Shown piece after piece: positions 1 through 10,573 of a DNA stretch of 64,000 nucleotides. Within the stretch, counting starts at the first letter, position 1; every line of letters starts with the position of its first letter. The position numbers and the translations under genes are program-made. Under the pieces are notes generated by a model. It did not search any database. It was not told the DNA's origin and worked only from the letters and a program-made list of their open reading frames with translations. This DNA is from CAVRIA01 sp963721115 (lineage in GTDB: Bacteria > Desulfobacterota > Binatia > HRBIN30 > CADEER01): positions 62,001-126,000 of the forward strand of contig CAVRIA010000008.1 of NCBI GenBank assembly GCA_963721115.1, in the 5' to 3' direction.

Positions 1-1109
1 GCGATCCCCCGCCGTCTTTTCGACCGGGATCGGCTCCCCGGTCACCATGGACTCGTCGATCGCACTGCGTCCTTCCAGGACGACACCGTCGACCGGCACC
101 TTCTCGCCGGGGCGAACGCGCAGCCGGTAGCCGCGCTCGACCTGCTCCAGGGGTACGTCGCGCTCGCTTCCGTCGTCCGCCAGGAGGCGCGCCGTCTTCG
201 GTGCCAGACCGAGCAGCGATTTGATCGCGTTGGTCGTGCGGCTGCGGGCCCGCAGCTCGAGAACCTGTCCGAGAAGGACCAGCGTGGTGATGACGGCGGC
301 GGCCTCGAAGTAGACGGCGACGTTGCCGCCCGGACCGCGGAACGAAGGCGGAAAGATCTCCGGCAGGAGGGCCGCGACGAGGCTGAAGACGTATGCGGTG
401 CCGGTGCCCATGGCGACCAGGGTGAACATGTTCAGCCGCCGGTTGACGATGGATGCCCAGCCGCGCTCGAAGAACGGGCGCCCGCCCCACAGGACGACCG
501 GCGTGGTGAGGGCGAGCTGCATCCAGACCAGCGCCCGGCGCGACAGGAGGCGACCGACCGGGTCTCCGGGGATGATCTCGGACATGGCGCCGAGGAGCAC
601 CGGGGCGGTCAGCGCCAGGCTGATCCAGAAGCGCCGCGTCATGTCCTCGAGCTCGGGGTTGCGCTCCTCCAGGGCGACGGTGCGGGGCTCCAGCGCCATG
701 CCGCAGATCGGACAGCTTCCCGGCTCCGGGCGCACGATCTCGGGATGCATCGGGCAGGTGTACTCGGTCCTCGTCTGCGGCGCGGCGAGGTTCGCCGGCT
801 CGAGCGCCATGCCGCAGTCGGGGCAGGCTCCCGGCCCCGACTGTCGCACCTCGGGGTGCATGGGGCAGGTGAAGCCGCCGCCTGCGGAGGCCGCGGCGGC
901 GGTCCGGTCCGGTGACCGTGCCCGGGCGCCGTCGCCTCGGGATGCAGAAAGCGCTCCGGATCGGCGCTGAACTTCTCGCGGCATCGGGGTCCGCAGAAGC
1001 GATAGGTCTCGCCTCGGTGGACGAACGTTCCGCCGCGCGGCTGCTCGGCGCTGACGGTCATTCCGCAGACAGGGTCCTTGGCCTGTGTGGCCGGATCGGT
1101 TGACTCCAT
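1..1109 (-). CDS. Heavy-metal (probably copper) P1B-type ATPase, 5' part, with N-terminal YHS domain; frameshifted
   Basis: ATP-driven metal exporter of the inner membrane; only the N-terminal third lies in the window and the gene runs off the left edge. It opens with a YHS metal-binding domain (DPVCGM near residue 12, FCGPRCREKF), followed by two heavy-metal-binding repeats of the form CPMHPE(V/I)..PG.CP.CGM (near 825-880 and 700-765). At the left edge the actuator domain is clear: PGEKVPVDGVVLEGRSA, then IDESMVTGEPIPVEK with the TGE loop. The YHS domain is in a different frame from the CPMHPE repeats, so an indel lies near 885-910. The double CPMHPE arrangement is typical of Cu/Ag-exporting CopA/CopB/SilP-like pumps. 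The ion-binding CPx helix is outside the window, so the metal is inferred. Confidence 0.85.
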
Positions 1110-1220
1110 GTGCCAATGTCACCCGTTCGGCCGGCCGCGCGCAAGTGGCGCGCTCGGCTCGACGTCACGGCGGAAGAGTTTCCGGGCTCGACGTCATCGA
1201 GCTGACCACGCGGACTCCGG

Positions 1221-1302
1221 AAAGGCTGAGGCTCAGGCCGGGCTCGTGCTAGGACGGGCACGCCGGCGCGATGGGCGATATCAGCCCGAGCCCCAGCTTG
1301 CC
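1221..1302. repeat. Hexamer-periodic GGCTNA intergenic inverted repeat, locus 1
   Basis: Left arm 1221-1246 reads as GGCTGA/GGCTCA/GGC steps and right arm 1282-1302 as GCCCGA/GCCCCA steps. The arms are imperfect reverse complements, so a hairpin can form. The element lies between the ends of two minus-strand genes. The same six-base pattern recurs at four other intergenic places in this window. Confidence 0.55.
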
Positions 1303-1335
1303 TACGAACCCGGGCACAGCCCGGGCGAGTTTCAG

Positions 1336-3078
1336 TCAGGGGCAGACCGGCGCGAGGGAATCGAAGTTGCCGCCGCCGTATCGAGGGTTCCGCCTGCCGC
1401 AGGCAGCCGGCGCTCTGAGCGCGCAGCCGGCCGCGCGCGACCAGGTTGCCCCCCGCCTGACCCGTGATCATGCCGCCCGATTTGCCGCGCGCATCGAGGT
1501 CGCCGCCGATCGTCAGATCGCCTTGCGCCGAAAAACGCATCGTTCCGCCGAAGTCTCCCGTTGACCTTCAGGTCGCTGAGATTGGTCAGGGTCACCGCAC
1601 CGCCAGTGGCCGCCACCGTGCCCCCCGCCATGCTGCCCCCCGCCTCGATGCTTCTGGCCGATCGAAAGGCTGTCCGCCGCGTTCAGGAAGACGCCGCCCC
1701 CGCGGCCGAAGATGCCCTTGGCGCTGAGGGCGGCCTCGAGGGCCACGCTGCCCGAGCCGCTCGTGACGGTGAGATTCCCGCCGTCGACGTGCCCCTCGAC
1801 ACTGATGGGCTTGCGGATCGTGATCAGGTGTCCGCCGGAGACCGCGATGCTGCCGCCGCCGCCGCTCTTGCCGATGGCGTCGATCGGAGCATCGGTGGTC
1901 ACGGTCAGCCCGGACAACGCAACCGCCCCCCCACCGGAGCGCCCGTTGGCGTCGATGTCCCGGTTCACCTGAAGGTTTCCGCCGGCGGCGAGGAGAACGA
2001 CCCCACCCGATCCGTTGATCCCCTCGACCTCCACCTTGCCACCCAAACCGATGCCGCCGGCGGTGCTGGAGGCCAGGACCGAGCCACCTGACGCGTGCCC
2101 GCTGGCGGCGATCTTGCCGTTCACGGCGACGGTGCCGTCACCGGCCAGAATCACACTGCCGCCGCGACCCGAATGGCCGCGGACGCGAATCTGACCGTTC
2201 CACGTCACGGAAGAGCCGGTACACTGGACGGTTCCGCCGTCCGATCTGCCGTCGGCGTCGACCGTCTCGGTAACGTCGACGGAGCCCGCCGCGTCGATGG
2301 AGATGCTGCCCGCCGCCGATCTCCGTCCCGTCACCTGCAGGCGGTGTCGCAGGATGACGTCACCTGCGCTGCTCGTGATTGCGATCGAGCCCCCGTTGCT
2401 CCCGCGTGCGTCTATGCGGCCGGCAAGGTGAATCGAGCCGTTGGCCTGCAGTGTGACGTCTCCGCCGCTGCTCGAACGGCCGCCGCGGATATCCACCACC
2501 CGGCCGTGGCCGGTGGAAAACAGCGTTCCACCGGCGCGGACGGTCACGTTGCCTCCCGTCGCTGTCGCCGACAAACCTCTCGCCGCGCTCCGGATGACGT
2601 CGCGCAGCACGACGTTCCCGCCCGAGTCGATCAGCACGGAGCCCGAGGCCACCCGCCCTGACACGTCGATGCGGCCGTTCAGGGCGATGCCTCCGGTGGC
2701 GATGAGAGAGACGTCGGCTCCCTTGCCCGCCGAGTGCGTCGTGTGGCGGCCGAGGATGCCGCTGCGCACGCTGATGGTGCGGGCGGTCAGCGACAGCGTT
2801 CCGCCGTTGGGCACGCGCAGCTTCCCGTCGATGATCAGGTCCCGCGAACCGAAGTCCGCGACGCAAGGGGAAAGGACGTCGACCGACCCGATCACGCACG
2901 GATTGCCAGCGCACAGGTTGGCGGGGTTGGCGCACGAGATCTGGGCAGCGACTGGGGCCCGGCAGAGAAAAATGCCGATCGACAGAACGAGAGCCGTTCG
3001 GGCCGATGTGCCGCATCGAGAAGCGGCAGTGGATTTCACTCCGCGCACAAGGGCGCAGCTGTTCAATGGTCCCCCCAT
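1336..3078 (-). CDS. Secreted glycine-rich beta-helix-like repeat protein, frameshifted at C-terminus
   Basis: Probable secreted or surface protein of unknown function. After a hydrophobic signal segment (ALVLSIGIFLCRAPVAAQ) and a Cys-rich stretch (ANPANLCAGNPCVIGSVDV), some 450 residues consist of short repeats of about 25-30 residues. Each has a GGSVxIxA-like strand and a GxIxAxG(R/K)SGG turn, as in right-handed beta-helices of hemagglutinin-like or polymorphic outer-membrane proteins. From about 1660 downward the reading frame breaks several times (near 1655, 1550, 1400 and 1370). The reconstructed end is GGTLDT, then NFDSLAPVCP and a stop at 1336-1338. No cell-attachment domain or transporter partner is visible. 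The start is uncertain, because several Met codons precede the signal segment. Confidence 0.6.
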
Positions 3079-3194
3079 TTTGAATCCCCTATGTTCAACG
3101 CAACTTGGTGGTACCGCGATCTTTTCCCGCCGGACTCCGGGATGTCAAGAAAGAAGAGCATTGGGCACAGGCGCCGCGCCTCCCTGGCGGCGGT

Positions 3195-4085
3195 TCAGGA
3201 AAGTCGTTCGCGGCCCGCGGCCGGGGGGGCGGCGGCGAGCTCGATCGGAAACGTTCCGACCGCACGCAGGCGCCGAAGGAGAGCGGGCAGGCGGGTCGGG
3301 AGGCGGTTGCAGTACTCGATGAACCCGGGAAGCGTGGCGAACGTGCGCTCCGCGGCGGCGAAGCACGGATCGTCGCGCAGGGTCTGCTCCGCGCGCACCG
3401 GCGGCGGCGTCAGCGGGTCGCGCCGAAAGCGGCGCACGTAGTCGAGCAATCGCACGTGGTAGTCCGGGTCCTCGACGATGGCTCCGATCGTGCCGCGGCG
3501 GGGATGGGTGCCGTCGACCATCGCCTGCACCTGGCGCTCGAAATCCTCCAGGCCGTCGGGGAACATCTGGATGAGCTGCAGGTCGTAGACGGGGTTCAGG
3601 TGCACGACCTGCATGACGTGTCCGACGATGGTGTCCCGCTCGGAGAGGAAGCCGGTCGGGTCGATCATCGACACCGGGTCGTCCAGGACGCGCAGGAGCT
3701 GGTGGAAGCCGAAGGAGATCCCCTTCTGGCGGTAGTAGTCGCGCGAGGCCGGCTCGATGACGAAGCGCAGCATGTCGAGGCCTCCGAAGAAGATCTGGCC
3801 GCGCGACGGGCGCCGTCGGACGTATCCCTTCTCCTCGAGAGTCCGCAGGCGCCGCTCGATCTCTCTCCCGTCGACGTAGAGGCGCAGCGTCCGGCCCAGC
3901 CGCCGCACCTTGCCGGCGATCTGCCGCGGTCCTCCGACGGCGGCACGGACGAGCGTCCAGGAGCTCGCTGTCAGACGCGGGGACCGTCGTTCGTCATCGC
4001 GCGCCGCTGCGGGTGTTTCCATCCCTTCGTCACCGGTACCCAAACGAGTGTAGGACACGCCCTGCGGATTCGTCCACCGACTCAC
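3195..4085 (-). CDS. Conserved hypothetical protein
   Basis: Intact 296-residue protein that I cannot assign to a named family. No signal peptide or membrane helix is evident. An N-terminal basic region containing a helical stretch (GREIERRLRTLEEKGYVRRR, winged-helix-like) precedes an aromatic-rich domain (IFFGGLDMLRFVIEP, SFGFHQLLRVLDDP, VHLNPVYDLQLIQMFPDG) with several conserved-looking His/Asp residues. The start of the gene overlaps the stop of the upstream alpha/beta hydrolase by four bases (ATGA), so the two are co-transcribed and probably translationally coupled. An internal Met (METPAAARDD) is an alternative start. DNA binding is only a guess from the helical N-terminus. Confidence 0.7.
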   Translation of the reverse strand: MSRWTNPQGVSYTRLGTGDEGMETPAAARDDERRSPRLTASSWTLVRAAVGGPRQIAGKVRRLGRTLRLYVDGREIERRLRTLEEKGYVRRRPSRGQIFFGGLDMLRFVIEPASRDYYRQKGISFGFHQLLRVLDDPVSMIDPTGFLSERDTIVGHVMQVVHLNPVYDLQLIQMFPDGLEDFERQVQAMVDGTHPRRGTIGAIVEDPDYHVRLLDYVRRFRRDPLTPPPVRAEQTLRDDPCFAAAERTFATLPGFIEYCNRLPTRLPALLRRLRAVGTFPIELAAAPPAAGRERLS

Positions 4086-4891
4086 CCGCTCACCAGTGCC
4101 CCGGGCCAGTGCCGGTCCAGGAACTCCTGGGCGATGCGGTTGAACTCCTCGGGAGCTTCGAAGTAGGGCGAGTGGCCGACCCGCGGAATCTCGTGGAAGT
4201 GCGCCCCCGGAATGGCTGCCGCGACCTCGCGCAGCACCGGCGGCGGGAACAGGCGGTCGTTCTCGCCGCCGACGAGCAGCGTGGGGACGCGATGGCGTCG
4301 CAGCGCTTCCGGGTCGGCGCGCACCTCGTGCAGCGCGCTACGCAGGACCGCGCCGGGAGGGTTCAAGCCGGCGATCTGCCCGTACAGGAAGGCGCGGCTC
4401 GGATCGCGCTCGAACGCGTCCGCGGCGATGGCCGGGTGGGCGGTGTCCCAGCGCGGAGAGCGGTTCATCTCGGCGCCGACCGACTGCGCGAGCGCGGCGA
4501 AGGCCTCGACCACCTTGGGCGTCTGTACGCCGGCCGGTGTGCCCGACAGCAGCAGGGCGTGGACGCGCTCCGGCCGTCGCAGCGCCAGCTGCAGACCGGT
4601 CCAACCCCCCATGGATTGGCAGATCAGAGCCGCGGCCTCGACGCCGGCGGCGTCGAGCACGGCCTCGAGGTCGGCGGTGAAGTAGCGGGCGCCCTCGCTG
4701 TCCGGCGCGCAGCGCGAGCGCCCGAAGCCTCGCTGGTCGAGCACCACGACGCGATAGCGCGGCGCGAAGTAGGGCACCTGCTGCCACCACACGATGGTGC
4801 TCCCCCCGGCGCCGTGAACGAGCACCAGGGGCGGACCGTCGCCGTGCGTCTCGTAGTAGATCTCCGCGCCTTGGCGCTCAATTGTGGGCAT
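4082..4891 (-). CDS. Alpha/beta-fold hydrolase
   Basis: Cytosolic hydrolase of 269 residues with the full fold signature: oxyanion segment VHGAGG (25-30), strand-loop LDQRGFGRS, nucleophile elbow CQSMGG with Ser93, acid loop VGGENDRLFPP and catalytic His in RVGHSPYF. The family includes esterases, C-C bond hydrolases and lactonases, and the substrate cannot be told from sequence. Cys in place of the usual first Gly of GxSxG is a common variant. It is the first gene of a two-gene unit with the conserved hypothetical gene at 3195-4085 (ATGA overlap). Confidence 0.85.
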   Translation of the reverse strand: MPTIERQGAEIYYETHGDGPPLVLVHGAGGSTIVWWQQVPYFAPRYRVVVLDQRGFGRSRCAPDSEGARYFTADLEAVLDAAGVEAAALICQSMGGWTGLQLALRRPERVHALLLSGTPAGVQTPKVVEAFAALAQSVGAEMNRSPRWDTAHPAIAADAFERDPSRAFLYGQIAGLNPPGAVLRSALHEVRADPEALRRHRVPTLLVGGENDRLFPPPVLREVAAAIPGAHFHEIPRVGHSPYFEAPEEFNRIAQEFLDRHWPGALVSG

Positions 4892-4956
4892 GGACCGTCG
4901 ACCTCATCCTCGGCGATCCCGCTCTTCCTGTCAAAGTCCGAGTCGTGGCGACTCCC

Positions 4957-5040
4957 TTGCCCGAGCCCCAGCCCTGGCCTTTCTCCGCCACCGGGGAAGT
5001 CCGCTAATTCGGCGAGCGCGAGGGCGGGGGCTCGGGCGGG
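4957..5040. repeat. GGCTNA-type intergenic inverted repeat, locus 2
   Basis: Left arm 4957-4980 (GCCCGA/GCCCCA/GCCCTG steps) faces right arm 5021-5040 (GGGCGG/GGGCTC/GGGCGG). The core GCCCGAGCCCC is nearly self-complementary to GGGGCTCGGGC in the right arm. It fills most of the 203-base gap between the response regulator stop and the hydrolase start, so a terminator role for the regulator gene is possible. Confidence 0.55.
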
Positions 5041-5094
5041 CGGAGGTCGGATCGACTCGAGAGGCAGAGCCGGGTGGAGCAGACCCGTGGGCGC

Positions 5095-5547
5095 TCAGGC
5101 GACCTGGGGCAGCTCGACGATCTCGAGGAACATACCGAGCCGGTTGAGCTTCTCTCCCAACGAGCTGATGTTCACCGGCTTGGACACGTAGCCGCTGGCG
5201 CCGGCGCGATAGCACCGGTCGACCTCGGTTTGGTTGTCCGTCGAGGTGAGCATGATGACCGGAAGGGCGCGCAAGCGCGTGTCGCTCTTGATTCTCTCCA
5301 AGACCTCGATGCCGTCGACCCGAGGAAGGTTGATGTCGAGCAGGATGAGCTGCGGACGGCTGAACTTCTCGCTGTCCGCGAACCGGCCCTGATTGAGCAG
5401 GTAGTCCAGAGCCTCTTGACCGTCAGGGACGCGCTCGATCGGGTTGACCAGGCTCACCTTCCGAAGGTTGCGCTCGATGAGCCGCGCGTGACCGTCGTCG
5501 TCCTCGACCAGGAGGATCTTAATCGATTCTCTGCGCTGCATGTCCAT
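5095..5547 (-). CDS. CheY-like single-domain response regulator
   Basis: A 150-residue receiver domain without an output domain. The phosphorylation site is Asp71 in LILLDINLP. The acidic pocket is E15-D16-D17 (LLVEDDD), the switch Thr/Ser is at MLTSTD (T101) and the conserved Lys is K123 (YVSKPV). The extended loop LLNQGRFADSEKFSRP between helix 2 and strand 3 is typical of Rcp1-type regulators that pair with phytochrome-like kinases. It overlaps the 3' end of the upstream histidine kinase by 29 bases, so it is the cognate partner. With no DNA-binding domain, output must go through protein contacts. Confidence 0.93.
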   Translation of the reverse strand: MDMQRRESIKILLVEDDDGHARLIERNLRKVSLVNPIERVPDGQEALDYLLNQGRFADSEKFSRPQLILLDINLPRVDGIEVLERIKSDTRLRALPVIMLTSTDNQTEVDRCYRAGASGYVSKPVNISSLGEKLNRLGMFLEIVELPQVA

Positions 5548-7111
5548 CCGTCTTCTCCTCGCTTGCCGCGCGGGGCAGCGTGAACCAGAAGGTGCTGCCC
5601 TCGCCCGGCTCGGACTCCACCCAGATTCGTCCTCCGTGCCTTTCGAGAATCTTCTTGACGGCCGTCAGGCCCAGGCCGTCTCCCGCCGCGGCGCTTCCCG
5701 CGATGCGGGTGAACAGCCGAAAGATCTTGGCGTGGTCTTCGGGGCGAATGCCGACACCGGAATCTCGAACGAAGAAACAGTCGAGGTCGTCTTCGCGGCG
5801 ATGGCCGATCTGGATTCGCGCCTCTCCCTCCGGCTTCATGTACTTGACGGCGTTGTCGATCAGGTTGCCGAACACCTGGTTGATGCGCATCGGGTCCCCG
5901 ACCACGGTGGGAAGCGGGTCCACGTCGACGCGGATACCGCGTTCGCTGATGTTGTAGTGGAGAGATCCCAGAATCTCCTCGACGACCCGATCGAGGTCGA
6001 TCGGCTGCGAGAGCTTCGGACGCGAGTCGATGCGCGAGAGCTCGAGAAGCCCCCGAACCAGGAAGTCCATCTTGGCGACGCTGCGCAGGATGAAGTCGAG
6101 CGATTCCGTGATGTCCTCCCGGAGCTTCGGCCAGCCGGGTGGCGAGGCGCCGTGCGCGGCGGGGCCCTTCCCGTTGCCGTTGCCGCCGCCGGCGAGGGCC
6201 TTGTCGAGCGAATCGACGCTCTCCTCCAGGGCTCGCGAAAAGCCCTCCAGGTTGATGAGCGGAGCGCGAAGATCGTGCGAGACGACGTACAGGAAGTCGC
6301 TCAGCTCGTGGTTCTTGCCCTCCAGTTGCACGGTCCGCAGCTCCAGCTGCCGGGTGCGCTCGCCGATCAGCCGGCTCGCGTCCGTGGCCGCCCGCGCCAG
6401 CTCCCAGGCCTCGTTGCGCGAGGCCGTCAGGTTGGTGCTGAAGAGCCAGAAGAGTCCGGCGGGGTAGGCCAGTCCCAGGGTCGACGCCACCAGCAGCGAC
6501 GCTACCGAGAGCACCCGCGGTAGCTGGACAGGCTCGACGACCGGAAAGCTGTGCAGGAGTGCTCCGGCGAGGGCGGCGCCGGTCAGGACGAGAGCCAGGA
6601 CGATCCACTGACGCCCCTCGACGACCAGTGCCGCGATGCTGATCGCAACGCAATACGTGATGATCCCGGCCCCCTCGGCGTTGGCGATCAGGGCGAGGTT
6701 GATCGTGGCGATGCCGATCAGCGCCAGGACGTTCAGATAGGTGGCGGCCTGCAGGTGGCCGAGCCGGCAGAGGTAGAGTGCCAGGACACCGGCGAGGCCG
6801 AGGAATCCGGCGTGGGCGCTGACGACGGCCATTCGCAGGTCCATGCCGCCGCCGGCGAGGCTGGGCCAGAAGTAGGCCGCGCACCAGAGGCTGCCAAAGA
6901 TCGCGACGCCGAGCGAGTAGAGCCGAATCAGGCGCAGCCGCTGGTCGCGAAGCTGCCGGTCGAGGGCTCCCCGCGCCGGAATCTCCGCCTCCCCTGCGGG
7001 CGAGGGGCTCTCCTCGAGAGGGGGGACGGCGGTGCGGTTGAAGAGTGCGATCGTCTGTGTGTCCATGCCTGGCGCGCGGCCTCGGGCAAAGAATCGCCGA
7101 GCACGTGGCAT
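5519..7111 (-). CDS. Membrane-bound sensor histidine kinase
   Basis: A 530-residue kinase. Roughly six hydrophobic helices lie between residues 60 and 225, followed by a coiled linker (residues 235-270). The HisKA domain has the phospho-acceptor His279 in VVSHDLRAPL, and the ATPase domain has N-box NLIDNAVKY (N420), G1 DSGVGI (450-455) and G2 GDGLGL (477-482). A Gly/Asn/Pro-rich insertion (about 307-328) splits the dimerisation helices and is unusual. There is no PAS or GAF domain, so the signal is probably sensed in or near the membrane. It is coupled to the receiver gene 5095-5547. Met16 (MDTQTIALF) may be the true start. Confidence 0.92.
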   Translation of the reverse strand: MPRARRFFARGRAPGMDTQTIALFNRTAVPPLEESPSPAGEAEIPARGALDRQLRDQRLRLIRLYSLGVAIFGSLWCAAYFWPSLAGGGMDLRMAVVSAHAGFLGLAGVLALYLCRLGHLQAATYLNVLALIGIATINLALIANAEGAGIITYCVAISIAALVVEGRQWIVLALVLTGAALAGALLHSFPVVEPVQLPRVLSVASLLVASTLGLAYPAGLFWLFSTNLTASRNEAWELARAATDASRLIGERTRQLELRTVQLEGKNHELSDFLYVVSHDLRAPLINLEGFSRALEESVDSLDKALAGGGNGNGKGPAAHGASPPGWPKLREDITESLDFILRSVAKMDFLVRGLLELSRIDSRPKLSQPIDLDRVVEEILGSLHYNISERGIRVDVDPLPTVVGDPMRINQVFGNLIDNAVKYMKPEGEARIQIGHRREDDLDCFFVRDSGVGIRPEDHAKIFRLFTRIAGSAAAGDGLGLTAVKKILERHGGRIWVESEPGEGSTFWFTLPRAASEEKTDGHAAQRID

Positions 7112-7266
7112 GCCAGTAGGCAGGTGCTGGTGCGAAGGCCCCTGCCGGCATGCTTCGAACGGGCCCAGATGGTCGAGCCTCGGTTCAGTGCCGAGGTCCT
7201 GCCAGCTCGGTCAATTTTGTACCGGGGGGAAGGGGCGTCACCGGTGAACGGGCTTTGCCCCTTTTC

Positions 7267-8238
7267 TCACACCCAGCCGGCGCGCTTGAAGCGCGAGTGC
7301 ACGAAGGCACAGAGGGCGGCGAGGGCCCCCATCAAGCCGAAGTAGCCATAGCGCCAGTGCAGCTCGGGCATGTTCTCGAAGTTCATGCCGTAGATCCCGG
7401 CGACGAGGGTGGGGATGGCGATGATGGCGGCCCAGGCCGCCAGCTTCTTCATCACGTCGTTCTGGGCGACCGAGATGAGCGATAGGTTGGCTTCCAGCGC
7501 CGCGGTGAGCAACTCGCGCAAGTTGTCGACCGTTTCATTGATGCGGATCACGTGGTCGTAGACGTCGCGGAAGTAGGGTCGCATGTCTTCCTGGATCAGG
7601 CTGGTGTCGAAACGCACCAGGCGGTTGCACATCTCGACCAGCGGCGAGATGGCCCGTTTGATCAGGACGAGGTCCCGCTTCAGGTCGTAGATCTGCTGCG
7701 TCAGCTGGCGGTTGAATTGCTCCTGGAACAGGTCCTCTTCGAGGCTCTCCAGCTGGTCTTCGAGGGCGTCGACGATCGGGAAGTAGTGATCGACGACGAA
7801 ATCCATGAGGGCGTAGAGGACGAACCCCGGGCCCCTGCGCAGCAGTTGCGGCGCGCTCTCGCAGCGCGCGCGGACCTCCGTGTAGGGCAGCGACGCACCG
7901 TGCCGGACCGCGACCACGTAGTGCGGGCCGATGAAGATATGGGTCTCCCCGAACCCGATCTCCCCGTCCTGCAGGCTCGCGGTGCGCAGCACCGCGAAGA
8001 ATCCATTGCCGTACTCCTCGAGCTTGGGGCGCTGATGAGCACAGAGCGCGTCCTCGACGGCGAGGTCGTGCAGGCCGAACTCCTTCTGCAGCTTGCGGAG
8101 CAGATCCTCGGTCGGTTCGTGGACGCCGATCCAGACGAACTGGTTCTCGGTCTCCAGGATGGTGCTGATGTCGTCGATCGCCACGTCGCCGACCTTGTGG
8201 CCGTCGGCGTAGGCGGCGCTGTTGACTACCGTGCTCAT
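7267..8238 (-). CDS. corA: CorA-family magnesium/divalent cation channel
   Basis: Inner-membrane Mg2+ channel of 323 residues, normal length. A cytosolic alpha/beta funnel (residues 1-240, with the long coiled helix MRPYFRDVYDHVIRINETVDNLRELL) is followed by two C-terminal helices. The first ends in the invariant pore motif YGMNFENMPE (GMN near 284), and the second ends in the basic tail HSRFKRAGWV. It stands alone between the two-component pair and the DUF3604 lipoprotein. Mg2+ is the default substrate, and Co2+/Ni2+ transport cannot be excluded. Confidence 0.95.
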   Translation of the reverse strand: MSTVVNSAAYADGHKVGDVAIDDISTILETENQFVWIGVHEPTEDLLRKLQKEFGLHDLAVEDALCAHQRPKLEEYGNGFFAVLRTASLQDGEIGFGETHIFIGPHYVVAVRHGASLPYTEVRARCESAPQLLRRGPGFVLYALMDFVVDHYFPIVDALEDQLESLEEDLFQEQFNRQLTQQIYDLKRDLVLIKRAISPLVEMCNRLVRFDTSLIQEDMRPYFRDVYDHVIRINETVDNLRELLTAALEANLSLISVAQNDVMKKLAAWAAIIAIPTLVAGIYGMNFENMPELHWRYGYFGLMGALAALCAFVHSRFKRAGWV

Positions 8239-8259
8239 CGATCCAACCCCGCGTTCGGC

Positions 8260-10497
8260 TCAGCCGGCGGAGCGCGGGCTTAGGTAGATCGGCGACGACC
8301 AGGCCCTCTCCTCGTTCGGGCTCAGGCAGTCGTCGTCGTAGGGGGTGCGGTAGTCGCCGTAGCAGGGGTTGACCTTCACGCAGTTGCCGTCTGCGTCGTA
8401 CTGGCAGCGCAGGCCGCCGGCGTTCACCGCCGGCGTCGGCTCCTGGATCGCGCGGACGTAGTACGTCGCCTCGCGGCCGGCGCCGACGTAGTCCGGGTCG
8501 TCGAACTCGAACGAGCAGCCGTCCGGGTCGGACGGGCAGTCGAACCGCTTCCAGGGATCTTCGATCAGCTTCCCGATCGGCTCTCCCGGGCGCGTCTGCG
8601 GGCGCACCCGCACCACTTCGATGCGCGTGATGCGCCGGCGCCGGTCGCTCGGGTTGTAGCACTCGCCGCGGCACAGGTACTCGAGACGCTCGGGCGACAG
8701 CGACTTGACGGAGGAGTCCGGGCAGCCGGGCTTCTGCTCGAAGGCGCCGGCGGCCCGCACGCGGAAGCGCGGCGTGTCGCTCATCGTCACCTCGGAGCCC
8801 ATCGGTTGAGCGCCGTTCGGGCCGTTGAGAAGGTCGAACCAGAGCAGGATGCGATCGCCGCTGGTGCCGTAGACCTCGCGCCGCTTGAGGGCCTTCCAGA
8901 TGCTGTCGCGGTCGCGTCCCTCGGAGTGCACGGCGACCAGGCCGCCGGTCATGAAGAAGGACGCCTGGCGCTCGAGGTCGACCAGCTGGAAGCCCTGCAG
9001 CTTGGTCTTGTCGATGTCGAATGGCACGGACTCCGCCGTCCGCGCCGGCTCGGCGCCGAGGACGCGGCGCCGGGTGGCGGCGTCGACGGCCCCCGCCGCC
9101 TCGGTCATCATGCGCCGATCGTACTCCTTGTAGCCGGTGCCCGGGCGCGCGGTGTGGTTGTCGCTGGAGCCGATGAAGCCGAAGTGGAAGCGCGCGGGCT
9201 CGCCCGGCTTGTCGAAGTTGCCGAGCGCCAGCACGTACTGGGCGGAGTTGCCGGGCCGCATGTTGAAGGACGGGTTGAAGCAGTCGCGGCACTGGCCGCA
9301 GTCCTTCCACTCTTCGATCTCGGTGCCCGGCAGGGTGACGTGGCCGGCGACGCCGGCGCGGGCGTAGTTGATCCGCGCTTCCTCGACCCGCCGCTCGCAC
9401 TCGGTCGGCCGGGATGTCGCCGCAGCGCGAGCGGATGATCTCCCCCGCCTGCCAGCAGCAGGGCAGGTAGTCCTTGGTCGGACGCGGGCACTGCACCTCA
9501 CCGTTGGCGTCGAACGTCACGGCGCGCCAGTCGCGATAGAGCTCGGAGTTGCCGTGTCCGGAGTAGATCTCGAACAGGGTCTGCTTCTCGGGATCGTTCT
9601 GAGCGGCGGTGAGCTGCTTGTCGAACGTAGTGCCGGGCGGCGTGTACATGCCCCAGGTGGTGCCGTGCGGGATGACGATGGTGTCGAAGCCCCACTGCGC
9701 GAGCTTCTCGTAGAGCTCCTGCGGCGTGTCGGCGGACTCGTGGCAGTCGAGCGGCAGCTGGCGCGTGTCGACGCCGTGCGGGCACAGGGGGACGGCGTTG
9801 ATCTCCTCCTGGTAGAGGCCGAAGTCGAAGTAGCGCTGCCGGTGAGCGAAGTCGAAGAGCGGGAACTGAATGCGCTGCCACAGCGACGGCCGCTGGCGCA
9901 GCGCCCCGGCCAGCGCGAGTTGAGGGCGCTGATCGGGCGCTTCGGAACGCGGTCCTCCGCCGTGTCGCGGAAGATCACGTTCTTGTGGCCGTAGTGATCC
10001 TGCGGCGTGAGTCCCACCTGCGTCCACTCCCAGCCGAGGAAGGCGACGAGGTCCGGATTGGCCGGATCGCCCGCCACCGCGTTGCACTGGCGGATCGCCT
10101 CTTTGGTCTCGGCCCAGTGCCGCGGCGTCACCCCTTCGGCGTGGTCGTTGATGCTCCAAAAGTCGAGCTGCGAGCAGAAGCGCGCGAAGTCGCAGGCGTC
10201 GGCCGGTGGGTGCGCCCCCTCGCCCTGCAACATGGGCAGGCTGCGCATGAAGGCGTCGGGAGAGAAGGTGGTGTGGACGTGCAGATCGCCGAACAGGATC
10301 TGCTCGGCCGGCCGTTCCCCGGACGCGGCGGCGAAGAGATGCGCCTTCGCGTCGTCCTGGCGGCGCGCCCGCTCGGCGACGACCGGTGCGGGCACCGCCT
10401 CCTTCGTCACCTCACCCGGTCCCTGATGGTGGCCGCGGCATCCGGCGATCGCGCCGACGACCATTGCGAGCCCGATCGAGACCAACCTTCGTCGCAT
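8260..10497 (-). CDS. DUF3604 (PHP-like) lipoprotein, two frameshifts
   Basis: Predicted lipoprotein with a DUF3604 metallo-hydrolase-like fold. The N-terminus MRRRLVSIGLAMVVGAIAGC carries a lipobox. The PHP-type metal motifs follow: FGDLHVHTTFSPDA, INDHAEG and FLGWEWTQ, then further down IVIPHGTTWG and GSSDNHTARPGTGYK. Three reading frames carry consecutive parts of one protein. The indels sit near 9915 (after RPISALNS) and near 9408 (between RCGDIPAD and ECERRVEEAR). Rejoined, the protein is about 745 residues, which is usual for the family. The enzymatic reaction is unknown, and such genes are abundant in uncultured soil and marine bacteria. Confidence 0.85.
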
Positions 10498-10573
10498 GTC
10501 GCCCCCTCCGGCGCTCCTTTACGAACTTTGGAGCCAAATCGCCAACGTCGGAAGCTCGCCGGCTGCGCCTGGG